From Oricola thermophila (GTDB lineage: Bacteria > Pseudomonadota > Alphaproteobacteria > Rhizobiales > Rhizobiaceae): DNA of 64,000 nt. Positions 53,886 through 62,257 of this stretch are shown piece after piece; within the stretch, counting starts at the first letter, position 1, and each line of letters begins with the position of its first letter. Below the pieces are notes generated by a model. The model saw only the letters and a list, made by a program, of their open reading frames with translations. It did no database searches and was not told the origin of the DNA. The stretch lies in assembly GCF_013358405.1 (NCBI RefSeq), contig NZ_CP054836.1:930001-994000 (forward strand). Reading direction: 5' to 3'. The translations under genes and the position numbers were made by a program.

Positions 53886-55103
53886 ATGGAAGAATTTCAC
53901 AAAGTCCGCCGCCTGCCGCCTTACGTCTTCGAACAGGTCAACCGGCTGAAGGCGACCGCACGCGCGGAGGGGCGCGACATCATCGACCTCGGCATGGGGA
54001 ACCCGGACCTGCCGACCCCGACGGCCATAGTCGACAAGCTCGTGGAGACGGTGCGCGATCCGCGTACCCACCGCTATTCCTCCTCCAAGGGTATTCCGGG
54101 GCTGCGCAAGGCGCAGGCCGCCTACTACGCGCGCCGCTTCGGCGTGAAGCTCGATCCCGAGAGCCAGGTCATCGCGACGCTCGGCTCGAAGGAAGGTTTC
54201 GCCAACATGGCCCAGGCCATCACGGCTCCCGGCGACGTGATTCTCTGTCCCGATCCGACCTATCCGATTCACGCCTTCGGGTTCATCATGTCCGGCGGCG
54301 TGATCCGCTCGATGCCGGTCGAGCCCGACGACGGCTTCATACCGGCACTCGAACGTGCCGTGAAACACTCGATCCCGAAGCCGCTGGCCCTGATTCTCAA
54401 CTATCCGTCGAATCCGACCGCGTTCGTGGCGACCCTCGATTTCTACAAGGAAGTGATCGCATATGCGCGCAAGCACGAGATCATCGTGCTGTCGGATCTC
54501 GCCTACGCCGAAGTCTATTTCGGCGACGAGCCGCCGCCCTCGGTGCTGCAGGTGCCGGGCGCCATGGATGTGTGCGTCGAGTTCACATCAATGTCCAAGA
54601 CCTTCTCCATGCCCGGCTGGCGCATGGGTTTCGCGGTCGGGAACGAGCGGCTGATCGCTGCGCTGGCTCGCGTGAAGTCCTATCTCGACTACGGGGCGTT
54701 CACGCCGATACAGGTGGCCGCCACCGCCGCGCTGAACGGCGACGGTTCGGACATCGCGGAGGTCCGCGATACCTACCGCAAGCGGCGTGACGTGCTGGTC
54801 GAGAGCTTCCGCCACGCCGGGTTCGAGGTTCCCGCGCCCGAGGCCACCATGTTCGCCTGGGCGCCGATCCCGGAACCTTTCAAGGGAATGGGCTCGCTGG
54901 AATTCTCCAAGCTGCTGATCGAGAAGGCAGATGTCGCGGTATCGCCGGGCATCGGGTTCGGCGAACACGGTGACGGCCATGTCCGTATCGCCCTCGTGGA
55001 GAACGAGCACCGCATCAGGCAGGCGGCAAGGAACATCAAACGCTTCCTTGCATCGACGAACGGAAATTTGCACAACGTCGTCACGCTAAACGCCCGCCGC
55101 TGA
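53886..55103 (+). CDS. PLP-dependent class I/II aminotransferase (alanine/LL-diaminopimelate type)
   Basis: 405 residues of the aspartate aminotransferase fold type I. The lysine that binds pyridoxal phosphate is in SMSKTFSMPGWRMGF (Lys about 238), preceded by YPSNPTAFVA and YPIHAFGFIMSGG. The sequence resembles rhizobial proteins annotated as LL-diaminopimelate or alanine aminotransferase. It lies 48 bases before homoserine dehydrogenase, consistent with a role in aspartate-family amino acids, but substrate specificity is inferred. ATG 53886 has AGGAAA upstream; ATG 53868 is also possible. Confidence 0.9.
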   Translation: MEEFHKVRRLPPYVFEQVNRLKATARAEGRDIIDLGMGNPDLPTPTAIVDKLVETVRDPRTHRYSSSKGIPGLRKAQAAYYARRFGVKLDPESQVIATLGSKEGFANMAQAITAPGDVILCPDPTYPIHAFGFIMSGGVIRSMPVEPDDGFIPALERAVKHSIPKPLALILNYPSNPTAFVATLDFYKEVIAYARKHEIIVLSDLAYAEVYFGDEPPPSVLQVPGAMDVCVEFTSMSKTFSMPGWRMGFAVGNERLIAALARVKSYLDYGAFTPIQVAATAALNGDGSDIAEVRDTYRKRRDVLVESFRHAGFEVPAPEATMFAWAPIPEPFKGMGSLEFSKLLIEKADVAVSPGIGFGEHGDGHVRIALVENEHRIRQAARNIKRFLASTNGNLHNVVTLNARR

Positions 55104-55151
55104 CGCGTGCGGGCATTTCATCGGTAACTTCACATCCGGAAGGGTGGTTTC

Positions 55152-56468
55152 ATGAGCGAGCCGCTGCGCGTCGGTATTGCAGGACTTGGCACGGTCGGGG
55201 CGGCGGTCGCCCGGATACTGACTAACAAATCGAATTCCCTGCTGCACAGGTGCGGGCGTCCCATCGCGATCACCGGCGTCAGCGCGCGCGACCGAGACAG
55301 GGACAGGGGCGTCGATCTCTCGGGTGCCGAATGGTTCGATTCGCCGGTCGCGCTGGCGAAGTCCGACAAGATCGACGTGTTCGTGGAACTGATCGGCGGA
55401 GAAAACGGCGCGGCGCTGGACGGCATTCGCGCCGCATTGGAAAGCGGTCGGCATGTCGTGACGGCCAACAAGGCCTTGCTGGCCCGGCATGGCGTAGAAA
55501 TGGCGCTGGCGGCGGAGGAAAGGGGACTGATCCTCAACTACGAAGCCGCCGTTGCCGGCGGTGTTCCGGTCATCAAGACGATGCGCGAGTCGCTGGCCGC
55601 CAACGATGTAGGCCGTGTCTACGGTATTCTGAACGGGACGGCCAACTACATCCTGACGCGGATGGAACAGGACGAAATCTCTTTCGAGGAATGCCTCGCC
55701 GATGCGCAGCGGCTCGGTTATGCGGAGGCGGATCCCACCTTCGACATCGAGGGCTTTGATACGGCGCACAAGCTTTCGATCCTGACGAGCCTGGCCTTCG
55801 GTACACAAGTCGCGATCGACGAGATTTATGTCGAGGGAATCAGCAACATCTCACTTTCCGACATTCACGCTGCGCGTGAACTCGGCTACCGCATTAAGCT
55901 TCTGGGCGTCGCCCAGCGGACGGCCACGGGGATCGAGCAGCGCGTTCATCCGACCATGGTTCCGCTCGGGTCGGTGATCGCGCAGGTCGACAGCGTCACG
56001 AACGCGGTCGCGATCGAGGCGGATACCGTCGGTTCGCTCCTGTTGTCGGGCCCCGGTGCCGGCGGCGATGCGACGGCATCGGCGGTTATTGGCGATATCG
56101 CCGATATCGCCAAGTCGCGCCCCGGTCACCAGGAGGCGCCGGTGTTCGGCCGTCCGGCGGAGGAGCTGGAGCCCTATCAGCGCGCGGAAATATCGACGCA
56201 TGCCGGCGGCTACTTCATTCGGATGACGGTTCACGATCGCATCGGAGTATTTGCCTCACTCGCCGGCCACATGGCCGAAAACGGCATCTCGCTCGCATCG
56301 ATCGTCCAGCACGGTTCGCCGAATGGCGAGGAGAATGCCATGAAAAATGTGGTACTTGTCACCCACGAGACCACCGAATCGCATATCCGCGCCGCCCTGG
56401 ATGCCGTGCTGGCCGACGGGCACCTTGTCTCGAAGCCGCAGGTCATTCGCATCGAGCCAGCAGGCTGA
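55152..56468 (+). CDS. hom: Homoserine dehydrogenase
   Basis: Reduces aspartate semialdehyde to homoserine, the branch to threonine and methionine. The 438-residue protein has the N-terminal dinucleotide motif GIAGLGTVGAAVARIL, the catalytic core with GILNGTANYILTRMEQDEISFEECLADAQRLGYAEADPT near residue 160 and a C-terminal ACT regulatory domain (about 352-430, VHDRIGVFASLAGHMAENGISLASIVQHG). It follows the aminotransferase on the same strand. Confidence 0.97.
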   Translation: MSEPLRVGIAGLGTVGAAVARILTNKSNSLLHRCGRPIAITGVSARDRDRDRGVDLSGAEWFDSPVALAKSDKIDVFVELIGGENGAALDGIRAALESGRHVVTANKALLARHGVEMALAAEERGLILNYEAAVAGGVPVIKTMRESLAANDVGRVYGILNGTANYILTRMEQDEISFEECLADAQRLGYAEADPTFDIEGFDTAHKLSILTSLAFGTQVAIDEIYVEGISNISLSDIHAARELGYRIKLLGVAQRTATGIEQRVHPTMVPLGSVIAQVDSVTNAVAIEADTVGSLLLSGPGAGGDATASAVIGDIADIAKSRPGHQEAPVFGRPAEELEPYQRAEISTHAGGYFIRMTVHDRIGVFASLAGHMAENGISLASIVQHGSPNGEENAMKNVVLVTHETTESHIRAALDAVLADGHLVSKPQVIRIEPAG

Positions 56469-56594
56469 AGCAGCTTCCTGCATCAAAATCGATTAGATCG
56501 GGATTTACTTCCAAAAGGCGGCTGTCGCGCTGTTGCGCGGGCGTGCGGAGTGCGTCTAAACGGATGCGAAAATCACGAGGGCGAGGATAACCGC

Positions 56595-57587
56595 ATGAAC
56601 GACAAGCCGAATACCGGTTCCAGACGAGCCGGGCTGACACGCGAACTCTCGCTGGAACTTGCGCGCGTGACCGAGCGGGCCGCGGTGTCGGCCGCCCGTC
56701 TGCGCGGGCGCGGCGACGAGAAGGCCGCGGACCAGGCCGCCGTTGATGCAATGCGTTCCGAGCTGAACCGCCTCGCAATTCGCGGCACCGTGGTGATCGG
56801 CGAAGGCGAGCGCGACGAAGCTCCGATGCTGTATATCGGCGAGGAGGTCGGATCCGGCACGGGGCCGGAAGTCGATATCGCGCTGGATCCGCTGGAAGGC
56901 ACGACGATCTGCGCCAAGAACCTGCCGAACTCCCTGGCCGTCATCGCCATCGCGGAGAAGGGCGCGTTGCTGAACGCGCCGGACGTTTACATGGAGAAGA
57001 TCGCCGTCGGCCCCGGATACCCGGCTGGGATCATCGACATCGATGCTTCGCCGGAAGACAATATCAACGCGGTTGCCAAGGCAAAGGGCGTGCCGGTCAC
57101 TGAAATCGCTGCCTGCATACTCGACCGGCCGCGCCACAGCGCCCTGATCGAGGCGGTCCGCGCGACCGGTGCCGCCATCCGGTTGATCGGCGACGGCGAC
57201 GTCGCCGGCGTCATCGACACGTCAGCGCCGGAAGAAACGGGGATCGACATCTACATGGGAATTGGCGGCGCGCCGGAAGGCGTGCTGGCTGCATCGGCCT
57301 TGCGCTGCGTCGGCGGCCAGATGCAGGGGCGATTGGTTCTCGATACCGACGAAAAGCTCGCGCGCGCGGAGCGTATGGGGATCGCCGATCCGAAGAAGGT
57401 GTACAGTCACCTCGAGATGGCGCATGGCGAGGTCATCTTCGCGGCGACCGGCGTTACAGACGGCAACATGATCGGCGGCGTCCGGTTCATGCGCAATTAT
57501 ATCCAGACCGAAACCATTGTCATGCGCTCGTCTTCCAAGACGGTTCGCGAGATCAAGGCCCGCCACCAGGACATGGACAAGTTCTGA
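56595..57587 (+). CDS. glpX: Class II fructose-1,6-bisphosphatase (GlpX type)
   Basis: Removes the 1-phosphate of fructose-1,6-bisphosphate in gluconeogenesis. The 330-residue protein has the metal-binding motif IALDPLEGTTICAKNLPNSLAVIAIAEKG near residue 92, GEGERDEAPMLYIGEEVG near residue 70 and IYMGIGGAPEGVLAASALRCVGGQMQGRL near residue 220. ATG 56595 (MNDKPNTGSRR) fits the family; the open frame upstream is not supported. Confidence 0.97.
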   Translation: MNDKPNTGSRRAGLTRELSLELARVTERAAVSAARLRGRGDEKAADQAAVDAMRSELNRLAIRGTVVIGEGERDEAPMLYIGEEVGSGTGPEVDIALDPLEGTTICAKNLPNSLAVIAIAEKGALLNAPDVYMEKIAVGPGYPAGIIDIDASPEDNINAVAKAKGVPVTEIAACILDRPRHSALIEAVRATGAAIRLIGDGDVAGVIDTSAPEETGIDIYMGIGGAPEGVLAASALRCVGGQMQGRLVLDTDEKLARAERMGIADPKKVYSHLEMAHGEVIFAATGVTDGNMIGGVRFMRNYIQTETIVMRSSSKTVREIKARHQDMDKF

Positions 57588-57644
57588 CGATGGATTGTCC
57601 TGCCGGCGGCTTGACGTCGCCGGCTGCGCGGCTCACATAGCCGC

Positions 57645-59423
57645 ATGAGCTCGGCACCTGCTTTTCTTGGCGTGGAGCGCTCCGCCAAGGGGCGACGCTG
57701 GATCGATCGAATGACGCCTGCCCAGGCGCAGGTGGCGCTCGATATTGCGCAGCGCCACGGCATATCCGATATTCTTGCTCGGGTAATGGCCGGTCGCGGC
57801 GTTGCGGTGGATCGCGCGCTTGAGTTCCTCGACCCGACAATCAAGTCCCTGATGCCCGATCCGCGGTCGATCACGAACCTGGAACATGCCGCTACGCGGA
57901 TCGCGGACGCGGTGAACAAGCGCGAGCACGTGGCCGTATTCGGGGACTACGACGTTGATGGTGCATCCTCGGCGGCGCTTCTGGCGCGTTACTTGCGCTT
58001 TTTCGGTGTTGAGACCGAGATCTATATCCCGGACCGGATATTCGAGGGTTACGGTCCCAATCCGAACGCGATGAAGGAGCTTGGCGCGCGGGCCTCGCTG
58101 ATCGTGACCGTCGATTGCGGCACCAACAGCGCGGAAGCCTTCAATGCCATCGCGGGCCGGGAAGGCGACATCGTCGTGCTCGATCATCACCAGGTCGGCG
58201 GGCCGCTTCCGGAAGTCGCGGCCGTGGTCAATCCGAACCGGGACGACGACCTTTCGGGGCTCGGGAACCTGTGTGCGGCGGGCGTCGTCTTCATGACCCT
58301 TGTCGAGGTTTCGCGGCAACTGCGTGCCAGGGGCGTTTCGCCCTTGCCGGACCTGCTGGCCATGCTGGACCTGGTGGCGCTGGCCACGGTTTGCGATGTC
58401 GTTCCGCTTACCGGCCTCAATAGGGCGTTCGTCGCCAAGGGGCTGGTGGCCGCGCGCCATCTCGGCAATCCGGGCCTGGCGGCGCTGGCCCGCGTCGCGT
58501 CGATTGGCGAGCCTCTGAATCCGTTCCACTTCGGCTTCCTTATCGGACCGCGCATCAATGCCGGCGGGCGTATCGGAAACGCCGCGCTGGGGTCGATGGT
58601 GCTGAGCGAAAACGATCCGAACCGTGCTGCCGAGATCGCTGCGGAGCTCGACAGGCTCAACAAGGAGAGACAGGCCATCGAAACGCAGATGGTCGAGGAA
58701 GCCAAGGCGGAAGCCGAGCGCGAAATGGCGTCCGGCATGCCGCCGGCGGTGGTTGTCACTTCGAGCAGGGATTGGCATCCCGGCATTGTGGGGCTGATCG
58801 CCGCCCGCCTGAAGGAACATACCCGAAGGCCGGCGTTTGCGATTGCGCTGGACCCTTCAGGCAAGGGAACCGGGTCGGGGCGGTCCATTCCCGGATTCGA
58901 TATGGGGAAACTCGTTCGCGGCGCCGTGGAGGCGGGCCTGTTGGTCAAGGGCGGCGGACATGCCATGGCGGCGGGCATTACGGTCGAGCAGGAAAGGCTC
59001 GGCGAGTTGCGCGCCTATTTCGAGGAGAAGGCGGCGGCAGCCGTGAGTTCCATTCTCGATAACGAGACGCAGGCTATCGATGCCGCAATGACCGCACGGG
59101 GCGCGACCGTAGAGATGATCGGCGAGATCGAGAAGGCCGGTCCCTACGGGGCGGGCAATCCGGAACCCGTTTTCGTGCTTCCGAACCACCGGATAGCCTC
59201 GTCCGCGGTGGTCGGAAACGGGCATCTGAAACTGCGGCTGATGGCCGAGGACCGTTCGCAGCTGGATGCGATCGCGTTTCGCGCGGCGGACAGCGAGCTG
59301 GGCCGTTTCCTGTCAGACAGGAGAGGTGCGCCGGTGCATGTTGCCGGTACGCTGTCCATCAATCACTGGAATGGCCGGAGAACGCCTCAGATGCGCGTTC
59401 TCGATGCCGCGTCGTCGCCCTAG
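57645..59423 (+). CDS. recJ: Single-stranded-DNA-specific exonuclease RecJ
   Basis: A 5'-3' single-strand exonuclease used in recombination and mismatch repair. The 592-residue protein has the DHH domain metal motifs FGDYDVDGASSAALL (about 98-110), VDCGTNS and VVLDHHQVGG (about 182), then the DHHA1 domain with GKGTGSGRSIPGFDMGKLV and GGGHAMAAGITV near residue 440. Co-directional with glpX, 57 bases apart. Confidence 0.97.
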   Translation: MSSAPAFLGVERSAKGRRWIDRMTPAQAQVALDIAQRHGISDILARVMAGRGVAVDRALEFLDPTIKSLMPDPRSITNLEHAATRIADAVNKREHVAVFGDYDVDGASSAALLARYLRFFGVETEIYIPDRIFEGYGPNPNAMKELGARASLIVTVDCGTNSAEAFNAIAGREGDIVVLDHHQVGGPLPEVAAVVNPNRDDDLSGLGNLCAAGVVFMTLVEVSRQLRARGVSPLPDLLAMLDLVALATVCDVVPLTGLNRAFVAKGLVAARHLGNPGLAALARVASIGEPLNPFHFGFLIGPRINAGGRIGNAALGSMVLSENDPNRAAEIAAELDRLNKERQAIETQMVEEAKAEAEREMASGMPPAVVVTSSRDWHPGIVGLIAARLKEHTRRPAFAIALDPSGKGTGSGRSIPGFDMGKLVRGAVEAGLLVKGGGHAMAAGITVEQERLGELRAYFEEKAAAAVSSILDNETQAIDAAMTARGATVEMIGEIEKAGPYGAGNPEPVFVLPNHRIASSAVVGNGHLKLRLMAEDRSQLDAIAFRAADSELGRFLSDRRGAPVHVAGTLSINHWNGRRTPQMRVLDAASSP

Positions 59424-59430
59424 CGCCCCG

Positions 59431-60708
59431 TCACAAATAAGGCCCGAGACGCCTTCCCGCTTCCAGATATGTCATCGGATTGACCGCCTTCTGGTTGCGA
59501 CGCACCTCGAAGTGAAGATGCGGACCGGTCGATCGGCCGGTTGATCCCGATGCGGCTATCTTCTCGCCGGCCGCGACGGTCTGGCCGGGCTTGACGTATA
59601 TCCGGCTCAGATGCGCATAGCGCGTCGTCAACCCGCCTGCGTGACGGATTTCTACCATGTTGCCGTATCCGCCATTGCGGCCGGCCCTGACAACGGTGCC
59701 GGAGCCGGCGGCGTATACCGGCGATCCGGTCTTCAAGGAAAGGTCGATACCGGAATGAAAGGCTGATTTTCCGATGATCGGGTCGCGGCGATATCCGAAA
59801 TTGCTGGTTAATCGATGGCCCGGGGCGGGATTGGAAATCGGAAAGGCGCGGAGCTTGCCTCGAATGTTTTCGAGCGCCTCGAGTTCCCGGTTGAGTGCCT
59901 CCAGTTCATTCTCGAAGACTTCCGGAGCCGTATCTTCCACGCGCGCAGGAATGAATGGTCCCCCGGTTCCTTCGGTTTCGGGAGCGGGTACCTGCAGCGG
60001 CAGCCCGGCGTTTCTCGCGTCGGTGACGATCTTGCGGCGAAGGGCACGGGCCGACGATGCGAGGGCGCTGATCTGATTTATCTGGTCGCTTTCAAGGTCG
60101 TCGAGCGACGAGCCGAGCCGCGAAAGCGCGATAACTGGCGTCGTGCCGTCTCCGGGCGTTTCAGCCGGGCTCTCGGCGGCCGCCTGATCGGTGCCGGCAC
60201 GTACCGGTGTCTGCGGTCGGAAGAGTGTGCGTTTCGAACCGTCGGGTTCTTCGCGGATCGCCGGAACCGGGATACTGGCCGGATCGAGCCTGCCTCCTTG
60301 GGGGGCGATGCCACTCGCACGGGCCTGGTCGAGGAGGGGGGCCAACCTCGAGCTTCGCTTTGCTAGGACCGACTGGCGCGAAAGCAGTTCGGCGACCTTC
60401 GTTTCCATGAGTTGCTGGTCCAGCAGCCGATAGGAGGTGATCCGATCGACCTGAGAGCGCAATGCGGCAATGCGGTCTTCGTAGGCATGTTGCATGCGCG
60501 CCTGGCGTGCGATCGCCGCGCCCAGCATGTCGTCGCGCAATACGAGATAGCTCGTCGCAAGCAGATAGCCTACGGCGACCGCGACGAGCACTGTCGCGAA
60601 CAGCGCCGCAAGCCACGGACGGACGGTAAAATGACTGATCCGGTCGCCGCGGGCGATGATTATCGTATGAGGTTCTTTGCGTTTTCCGAAGACTGCAGTG
60701 TTACTCAA
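59431..60708 (-). CDS. M23 family metallopeptidase, membrane-anchored with coiled coil
   Basis: A periplasmic peptidoglycan endopeptidase. The 425-residue protein has one N-terminal transmembrane helix (about 33-55), a coiled-coil region (about 60-125), a proline-rich linker and a C-terminal M23 domain. Zinc ligands are intact here: HSGIDLS, YAHLS and GPHLHFEVR, unlike the NlpD-like protein at 3031-4533. The start is a TTG at 60708; no upstream ATG lies in frame close by and no clear ribosome-binding site is visible, so the start is uncertain. It is convergent with recJ. Confidence 0.88.
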   Translation of the reverse strand: MSNTAVFGKRKEPHTIIIARGDRISHFTVRPWLAALFATVLVAVAVGYLLATSYLVLRDDMLGAAIARQARMQHAYEDRIAALRSQVDRITSYRLLDQQLMETKVAELLSRQSVLAKRSSRLAPLLDQARASGIAPQGGRLDPASIPVPAIREEPDGSKRTLFRPQTPVRAGTDQAAAESPAETPGDGTTPVIALSRLGSSLDDLESDQINQISALASSARALRRKIVTDARNAGLPLQVPAPETEGTGGPFIPARVEDTAPEVFENELEALNRELEALENIRGKLRAFPISNPAPGHRLTSNFGYRRDPIIGKSAFHSGIDLSLKTGSPVYAAGSGTVVRAGRNGGYGNMVEIRHAGGLTTRYAHLSRIYVKPGQTVAAGEKIAASGSTGRSTGPHLHFEVRRNQKAVNPMTYLEAGRRLGPYL

Positions 60709-60797
60709 GGCAAACCATCGCGAATGCTGGATATGGCGTTGCCCGATTACACTTTATTAGGGTTAACAAAGCCCTTCCGTTACGTCTTACTCCGGAC

Positions 60798-61613
60798 CTA
60801 TCGCGACATGGCGGCCGATGACAGCGAGCGGTAGAAAAGCGGTGTCAGTCCGGCTGCAGAGCGCGCCCGATCATTGAAGGGAGGCTTTATCTGCCCGTGG
60901 AAGTGATCGCGGACCAGTGTGCGGAACCGATCTGCCGCGTTCACGCCTTGCCGGACGCAGAAGAAGCGGAACCACTTGGCACCGACGGCGACGTGAGTTT
61001 TCTCGTCATTGTAGATGACATCGAGTATCGCCGCCGTCTCCTCGTCGCCGAAAGACCGCAATTTGGCGGCAAGACCCGGGGTGACATCCAGACCGCGAGC
61101 CTCGAGTACAAGGGGGACAACCGCAAGGCGGGCGACCAGGTCGCCGCGCGTGTCCATCGCTGCCTGCCAGAGGCCATCATGGGCGGGCAGGTCGCCATAG
61201 TCGGCATCAAGCGAGCGGAGGCGGTCGCGCAGGAGGGTGAAGTGACGGGCCTCGTCGTCGGCGACCTGCATCCAGTTGTCGAAAAAACTTTTCGGTATCT
61301 GCATCGACGCGAAGCGGGCGACAATGTCGAGGGCGAGATCGATGGCGTTCAGTTCGATATGGGCGAGAGCGTGCATGAGGGCAATACGGCCGCGCACGGT
61401 ATTCAGCGAGCGCTTCTTCAACATGCGCGGCGGCACGAGTTCGGGGCGATCCGGCCGGCCGGGGCGTGCCGGGACCGGCGGATCGGAAGGCGTGCGCAAT
61501 GACAATGTCCGTTCGCGCCACTGGGCCTGGGCGCGGCGCGTGATGGCCACCTTGTCGTTTAGGTTCGCTGCTGCGAGGGCTTCGGTCGCTGCGGCACGAA
61601 GGCTTTCCGTCAT
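60798..61613 (-). CDS. DUF455 ferritin-like domain protein
   Basis: 271 residues of the DUF455 family with a ferritin-like four-helix bundle. Metal-binding helices carry ALMHALAHIELNAIDLALDI near residue 82, ADDEARHFTLLRDRL near residue 118 and the later NDEKTHVAVGAKWFRFFCVRQG near residue 205. A di-iron centre is likely, activity unknown. It is separated from the peroxiredoxin gene by 19 bases and is co-directional with it. Confidence 0.92.
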   Translation of the reverse strand: MTESLRAAATEALAAANLNDKVAITRRAQAQWRERTLSLRTPSDPPVPARPGRPDRPELVPPRMLKKRSLNTVRGRIALMHALAHIELNAIDLALDIVARFASMQIPKSFFDNWMQVADDEARHFTLLRDRLRSLDADYGDLPAHDGLWQAAMDTRGDLVARLAVVPLVLEARGLDVTPGLAAKLRSFGDEETAAILDVIYNDEKTHVAVGAKWFRFFCVRQGVNAADRFRTLVRDHFHGQIKPPFNDRARSAAGLTPLFYRSLSSAAMSR

Positions 61614-61632
61614 CTTCCTGGCCTCGCCGGAG

Positions 61633-62103
61633 TCATGCCAGTTCCCTGGCCGCGGCCAGCACTTCGGCGGCGTGGCCGGCGACCTTCACCTTGCGCCAGG
61701 CGCGTGCGATACGGCCTTCGCGATCGACCAGGAAGGTCGATCTTTCGATGCCCATGTATTTTCGCCCGTACATGCTTTTCTCGACCCAGACGCCATAGGC
61801 CTGCGCCGCGCTCTTTTCCTCGTCGGATATTAGCGTGATAGCGAGGTCATGCTTGGCGCTGAACTTCTCGTGCCGGGTCGGATTGTCCGGTGAGACGCCG
61901 AGGATGACCGCTCCGATCGTGTCGAACTCCGGCTTGAGGGTGGTGAAGTCGACGGCCTCGCGCGTACAGCCGCTGGTGTCGTCCTTGGGGTAGAAGTAGA
62001 GCACCACAATCTTGCCGCGCATGGATGCCAGGTTAACCGTCGTGCCGTCGCCGGCGGGCAGGGAGAAGTCCGGTGCGATCGATCCTTCGGCGATCTGGGT
62101 CAT
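61633..62103 (-). CDS. bcp: Peroxiredoxin, BCP/PrxQ type, apparently 1-Cys
   Basis: A thiol peroxidase that reduces peroxides. The 156-residue protein has the peroxidatic cysteine in DDTSGCTREAVDF (Cys about 46). The position five residues later, where many BCP proteins have the resolving cysteine, is Val, so the protein is a 1-Cys or alternatively resolved type. It is divergent from the AsmA-like gene and precedes DUF455 on the same strand. Confidence 0.95.
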   Translation of the reverse strand: MTQIAEGSIAPDFSLPAGDGTTVNLASMRGKIVVLYFYPKDDTSGCTREAVDFTTLKPEFDTIGAVILGVSPDNPTRHEKFSAKHDLAITLISDEEKSAAQAYGVWVEKSMYGRKYMGIERSTFLVDREGRIARAWRKVKVAGHAAEVLAAARELA

Positions 62104-62257
62104 CGTATTTCCTTCGGATTATTGTGCATGGTTCGCGACAGCCAGCGGTATATTGTGCAAAGTGGTTCCGTCAAACCCGGTCATGTGCATCCGAAGGCAC
62201 AACCGGGGGGCAGCTGGGAGCTCTACGACTGAATTGAACATCGAACGCGTTCACAAG

